Shown here piece by piece: positions 6,350-9,352 of a DNA stretch of 9,352 bases. The first letter of the stretch is position 1; each line of letters opens with the position of its first letter. This stretch comes from Streptosporangiaceae bacterium (GTDB lineage Bacteria > Actinomycetota > Actinomycetes > Streptosporangiales > Streptosporangiaceae), in contig JAICWX010000336.1 of NCBI GenBank assembly GCA_025934635.1, positions 1 to 9,352 of the forward strand. Direction: 5' to 3'. The position numbers were made by a program, and so were the translations under genes. Under the pieces are notes generated by a model, which worked only from the letters and a program-made list of their open reading frames with translations, did not search any database and was not told where the DNA came from.

Positions 6350-7030
6350 GTGCCTCAGGAACTAGAGAGTCCGCACACGCCCGACGACCTCTACCTGGCA
6401 CGCGGTGACGATGTGTGCGACGCGCGCCCGGTGCTGACCGGAGACGTATTCGACGATGTCGAGGTAACCGAGCCCGACGGCTCCAGGACACGCCTCAGTG
6501 TCATGATCGCCGAGCACCCCTGCTCCCTCCGGTCCGACGGGGTGAGCCTTGTCCCGAAGCTGCTCGTCGTCGCCGTCCGTCCGCGAGAAGTGGTCGGCTC
6601 CTGGCGGGGGAACTTCTCCCTGATGTTCCTGCCTGGCCTACGGCCGGAGGGGCACGCTGCTGCTGACTGCGGTGATCCCTGCATTGTCAGCTCTGGCCAG
6701 CTTGCGGCGGGGCATCGCGTGACCTGCCTTAGCACGTTCGGGATTAACCTGATGTTGCAAAGGCAGGTGCACCGGACAAGCCGGGTTGTCGTGCCCACCC
6801 TCCAGTTCCAGGCAGCCAACGAGGGAGTCTACGAAGAGGCCGACCTGATAGAGGAGTGGTGCCTGGATCGCGGTGACCAGGGAGTCGATCCGCTGGAGGC
6901 CACGTCTGAATGTGTCGCGTGGCTTCGCGAGCAGGTCAACGGAGTGCGGCGCCAGGACCTGCTCCGAGACCCGCAGAAGCGCAGCACCGTGCGCAAGGAA
7001 ATGCGTGCGCGCCTGAGGAAGCAGCCTTAG
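6350..7030 (+). CDS. Unrecognised operon protein with EHPCSLR motif
   Basis: The predicted protein has 226 residues from GTG 6350, with AGGAG at 6335-6339 and only 3 bp after the preceding stop. No named domain is recognised. Visible features are GDVFDDVEV (31-39), SVMIAEHPCSLRSDG (50-64), a beta-rich segment KLLVVAVRP (70-78), GINLMLQRQVHRTSRVVVPT (131-150), an acidic stretch EEADLIEEW (162-170) and a basic tail rich in Lys/Arg (about 199-226). The HPC motif at the end of a hydrophobic strand recalls the QTCDL/THDCD motifs of some small cytosolic proteins, and the paired cysteine and histidine could bind metal or be catalytic; this is speculation. The basic tail might contact nucleic acid. 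Tight spacing with the HTH and TIGR04255 genes implies a shared function. The gene is complete and a decayed gene remnant abuts its stop. Confidence 0.6.
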   Translation: MPQELESPHTPDDLYLARGDDVCDARPVLTGDVFDDVEVTEPDGSRTRLSVMIAEHPCSLRSDGVSLVPKLLVVAVRPREVVGSWRGNFSLMFLPGLRPEGHAAADCGDPCIVSSGQLAAGHRVTCLSTFGINLMLQRQVHRTSRVVVPTLQFQAANEGVYEEADLIEEWCLDRGDQGVDPLEATSECVAWLREQVNGVRRQDLLRDPQKRSTVRKEMRARLRKQP

Positions 7031-7420
7031 AGCAACGCGCCTACCCGCGCCGTCGGCGGTGGCCAGGACCTTGCCGTCCGGGCTGAACTTGATCGTGGTA
7101 GATGACTATGCTCGTGTCCCTGCTCACGCGAATGGCCGGGTCGGCGGGCTGGCTGGTGACGAACTCGGCGGCTGTCCCGCCAGGACCGAGCGGGTGCTGC
7201 GGGCGAGTTCGATCGCGTCGTCCACCCGGTCATGGTCGAGGTACCAGGGAGCCAGGCAGGTGGCGGCCTCCTCGTCTCCTGATGTGGCGAGTTCGGACAC
7301 CTCGCAGCAGATGGCAGCCAGCACGCCGTGCGGCCACACCCCCGCACAGTCAGCGAGCCGCGTCCCGGCGGTGCCGCCGCTGGGGCCTGGGTTCCGCAGC
7401 TGTGTAGCGCGCTGATCGGC
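7031..7420 (-). pseudogene. Decayed remnant of a WD40-repeat-type gene
   Basis: On the minus strand, 7093-7031 reads IKFSPDGKVLATADGAG, a classic WD40/beta-propeller blade signature. A TAG lies a few codons before it in the same frame and the frame runs out into the operon's last gene after it. A second fragment in a different frame, about 7400-7160, reads LADCAGVWPHGVLAAICCEV, then ATCLAPWYLDHDRVDDAIEL, and looks like former coding sequence with helical repeats. Together they suggest the wreck of one leftward gene, broken by frameshifts and truncated between the operon and the IS1634 element. Which WD40 protein it was cannot be told. Moderate confidence in the WD40 signature, low in the two fragments belonging to one gene. 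Confidence 0.45.
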
Positions 7421-7470
7421 GAATCTGGGGTTTGACGTGCGGGAATGCGCCTGTTCCTGGGTGGAGGGCG

Positions 7471-7478
7471 TGTATCTA
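7471..7478 (+). repeat. Left copy of TGTATCTA direct repeat flanking the IS1634 element
   Basis: TGTATCTA here recurs at 9249-9256 in the same orientation. An 8-bp repeat is in the range produced by IS4-superfamily elements. The AT-rich octamer is unusual in this GC-rich DNA, but the inverted repeats are offset 5 bp from this copy and 9 bp from the other. Confidence 0.4.
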
Positions 7479-7483
7479 GGCGG

Positions 7484-9239
7484 GGTGTTTCCGCTGGTCA
7501 GTGGCTCATGGGCGGGGTGAGCTGGTAGATCCTCGGGGGCGGGTCGATGCCGAGCTGGGCGAGGATGGCAGCCTGGGGCTGGGTGATCTCGGTGCGCTGG
7601 CGGAAGGTGCCGGCGGGGCCGGTGAAGGTACCGACGGCGATCCGGTCGAGCTGGCGGCGCAGCCCCGGCCAGGTGGCGCCGCAGGCGTTCTCGGCGACGC
7701 GGGCGAGCAGGAGGGCGAGCCAGCACAAGATGACGTGGGAGCGGATCCGCTCTTCCTTGCGGTGGTAGACCGGCCGGAGGTCGATGACCTGCTTGAGGTC
7801 TCTCCAGCCGCGCTCGACTTCCAGTAGCTGCTTGTACCCGAGCGCGATGTCCTCGGCGGTCATCTTCGGGTCGGAGGTGCGCAGCAGGTACTTGCCGTCG
7901 AGGTTCTCCTCGGCTTTCGCCTTGCCGGCGTCGACGCGGAGCAGGCCGCCGGGGGTGAGGCGCAGGTAGCGGTTCAGGCCCGGCTTGGTGGAGATGATGC
8001 CGCGGAGCTCGGCCCGCTTGTCCTTGGACAGGGCGTCGGCGCCGTCGATGAGCTCCTTGAGCTGGGCGATCATTCGGGCGCGGGTGGCGGCGTCCCGCTC
8101 GGCGCCTTCGGGGTTGTGGCAGATGACGAACCGCTCGTCTTCGGCGATCCGCACCTCCTTGACCCGCAGGTTCCCCGCGACCTCCTGGTAGCGGCCCTGC
8201 CGGGACAGGGCCGCCCCGGCCTCGGGGGAGCCGGAGCGGAGCCGCTCCCCGATGATGTAGTGGTTCCCGCCCTTGCGCAGGTAGCGGCGGTTCTCCGCCG
8301 AGGTGAACCCGCGGTCGGCGACCCAGACGACCCGCGACAGCGACCAGTCCCGCAGGTCGTCCTTCACCTGGCGGATCAGGGCGGAGTCGCTGGTGTTCCC
8401 GGGCCAGCACCACACCCGCAGCGGGATCCCGTCCCGGGTGACGGCCATGCCGATCACGACCTGAGGGAGGTCGTCGCGGTGGTCCTTGGACTTGCCCCAG
8501 GTCCGGAACCCGGCCTCCCGGCCCCCGGCTCCGTCCGGGGCCGGGTTGCCCCGCTGGTCCCGGGCAGCGGGCTGGTCGGCCTCTTCCGTGACGAAGTAGG
8601 TGGAGGTGGTATCGAAGAACAGCAGGTCGACCTCAAGGCCGAGCAGCTCGGCGGCCCGGTCGAAGACCTGCCTCTCCAGCTGCTCCCGGATCTCCAGCAG
8701 CCAGTCCATCGCCCGGTAGCACGCGTCGTCAGTCGTGGCGGGCAGGCCCGTTATCAGGACGTCCTCGCTGGCCCAGCGGGCGGCGGCCAGCTTCGAGGAC
8801 GGGGCCAGCGCCCGGTTCGCGACCAGGGCGAACAGCACCCGCTCCGCCGACGGGTCCAGCCGGCGGCCCTTCAGCAGCTCCCGCATCGCCGGGCCGATGC
8901 CCAGCCGCTCCCACAGCGCCTCCAGAACGTGCGTGCCGCCCAGCGGCCGGGACTCCGCGAACTCCAGGCCGTCGGCCGCGATGGCCCGCGCCCTGCCCGG
9001 CTCCAGGTGCCGGGCCACCGAGGCGACCAGCCGCTCCAGCGCCTCCCGGGTCCCGGGCTCCTCCCGGCCGAAGTTGTAGACGACCTGCACCCGCGACCGC
9101 TTCGCAGCCGGGTCCCACACGTTGTGGGCCAGCTGCAGGTAGCGGACCTCGCTGCCGTCCTTGTTCCGCCGCGGCGTCGACCGCAAGTACACGTACCAGA
9201 CGATACGCCGCGAAAACGGCCCTTACCAGTAATAACTCC
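7484..9239 (-). mobile_element. IS1634-type insertion sequence (IS4 superfamily), ends approximate
   Basis: The element holds one intact leftward DDE transposase. The proposed ends carry imperfect terminal inverted repeats: 7484-7502 against the reverse complement of 9221-9239, sharing 12 of 19 positions including GTT and CTGGT, with the left repeat overlapping the transposase stop. An 8-bp direct repeat TGTATCTA at 7471-7478 and 9249-9256 lies just outside both ends and might be a target duplication, though it is not the same distance from the two ends. Boundaries are therefore uncertain by about 10 bp. Confidence 0.65.
7498..9192 (-). CDS. IS1634-family transposase
   Basis: The uninterrupted 564-residue protein begins at GTG 9192 (reads VYLRSTPRRNKDGSEVRYLQ) and ends at TGA (plus-strand 7498-7500). 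The catalytic triad is visible: D194 in LLFFDTTSTYF, D293 in VVWVADRGFTS, and E460 in LLEVERGWRDLK followed by LRPVYHRKEERIRSH, the YREK-like signature of IS4-superfamily enzymes. The large insertion between the second Asp and the Glu and the length fit the IS1634/IS1549 family. A Zn-like site is not apparent. No strong Shine-Dalgarno precedes the start. With an undamaged frame this copy could be active. The long open frames on the opposite strand here are composition shadows. Confidence 0.9.
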   Translation of the reverse strand: MYLRSTPRRNKDGSEVRYLQLAHNVWDPAAKRSRVQVVYNFGREEPGTREALERLVASVARHLEPGRARAIAADGLEFAESRPLGGTHVLEALWERLGIGPAMRELLKGRRLDPSAERVLFALVANRALAPSSKLAAARWASEDVLITGLPATTDDACYRAMDWLLEIREQLERQVFDRAAELLGLEVDLLFFDTTSTYFVTEEADQPAARDQRGNPAPDGAGGREAGFRTWGKSKDHRDDLPQVVIGMAVTRDGIPLRVWCWPGNTSDSALIRQVKDDLRDWSLSRVVWVADRGFTSAENRRYLRKGGNHYIIGERLRSGSPEAGAALSRQGRYQEVAGNLRVKEVRIAEDERFVICHNPEGAERDAATRARMIAQLKELIDGADALSKDKRAELRGIISTKPGLNRYLRLTPGGLLRVDAGKAKAEENLDGKYLLRTSDPKMTAEDIALGYKQLLEVERGWRDLKQVIDLRPVYHRKEERIRSHVILCWLALLLARVAENACGATWPGLRRQLDRIAVGTFTGPAGTFRQRTEITQPQAAILAQLGIDPPPRIYQLTPPMSH

Positions 9240-9248
9240 ATCACTGCA

Positions 9249-9256
9249 TGTATCTA
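9249..9256 (+). repeat. Right copy of TGTATCTA direct repeat flanking the IS1634 element
   Basis: Second copy of the octamer at 7471-7478. If it is the target duplication, sequence from 9257 to the window end is the continuation of the DNA found to the left of 7471. I see no gene in 9257-9352. Confidence 0.4.
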
Positions 9257-9352
9257 TGAGCCTTGCACCGCAACAGTACCTTCCAGTACCCCGGCCTGCC
9301 CGTTCACATCGAAACGCAGACTAGGTAACCGGCCAACTGCGGAAGCCAGGTG

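Noticed and set aside
7124..8413. 429-codon leftward frame overlapping the transposase.
   Set aside because: Most of it is the transposase read out of frame (Arg/Pro-rich). Only its last part, outside the IS, is used as the decayed gene fragment.
8116..9324. 402-codon rightward frame.
   Set aside because: Antisense to the intact IS1634 transposase; Pro/Gly/Arg-rich peptide typical of a high-GC shadow frame.

Overview
The window is high-GC DNA that looks actinobacterial. Reading frames are G/C-rich at third positions, GTG and TTG starts occur, one operon has a probable leaderless start, and the gene families (IS30, IS1634, a TIGR04255-type protein, an actinomycete-type tyrosine integrase tail) fit a Streptomyces- or Streptosporangiales-like host. 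The species cannot be named from the sequence. It is an accessory, integration-hotspot region: two insertion sequences, a decayed integrase, a tRNA-derived attachment site and several broken genes surround one compact set of intact genes.

Left part (1-1331): the end of an unrecognised gene, then a small CxxC/coiled-coil protein gene (271-633), then the C-terminal scrap of a tyrosine integrase (about 885-1079) whose catalytic tyrosine codon reads as histidine. Beyond it lie CGTCCGTG/CACGGACG repeats and the 3' half of a tRNA-Tyr (1282-1331), with no matching 5' half. This is the usual layout of an integrative-element end: int, arm sites, tRNA core. SLP1 of Streptomyces is a known element that uses tRNA-Tyr. 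The same repeat cluster reappears beyond the tRNA fragment (2746-2826), so the core has arm-like repeats on both sides.

An IS30-family element (about 1376-2650, with matching 14-bp inner terminal repeats and a GCT target duplication) has inserted between the tRNA fragment and the second repeat cluster. Its transposase is split by a one-base frame change at a C/G run.

Centre (2832-7030): after a doubtful small ORF comes a leftward gene for a roughly 490-residue protein with a PD-(D/E)XK nuclease-like motif (VDW...VEAK). It is interrupted by a frame change at a run of six G/C. Divergent from it, across a 324-bp gap, is a tight three-gene rightward operon: a TIGR04255-family protein, a helix-turn-helix protein with an Xre/MbcA/ParS-like (DUF2384-like) C-terminal region, and an unrecognised protein with an EHPCSLR motif. 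The first two overlap by 11 bp and the last two are 3 bp apart. The operon is intact and is the best candidate in the window for an undescribed, possibly defence- or toxin-antitoxin-related system. That role is inference from context only.

Right part (7031-9352): a decayed leftward gene remnant with a WD40-repeat-like signature, then an IS1634-type element with an intact 564-residue DDE transposase (7498-9192), then about 100 bp with no recognisable feature.
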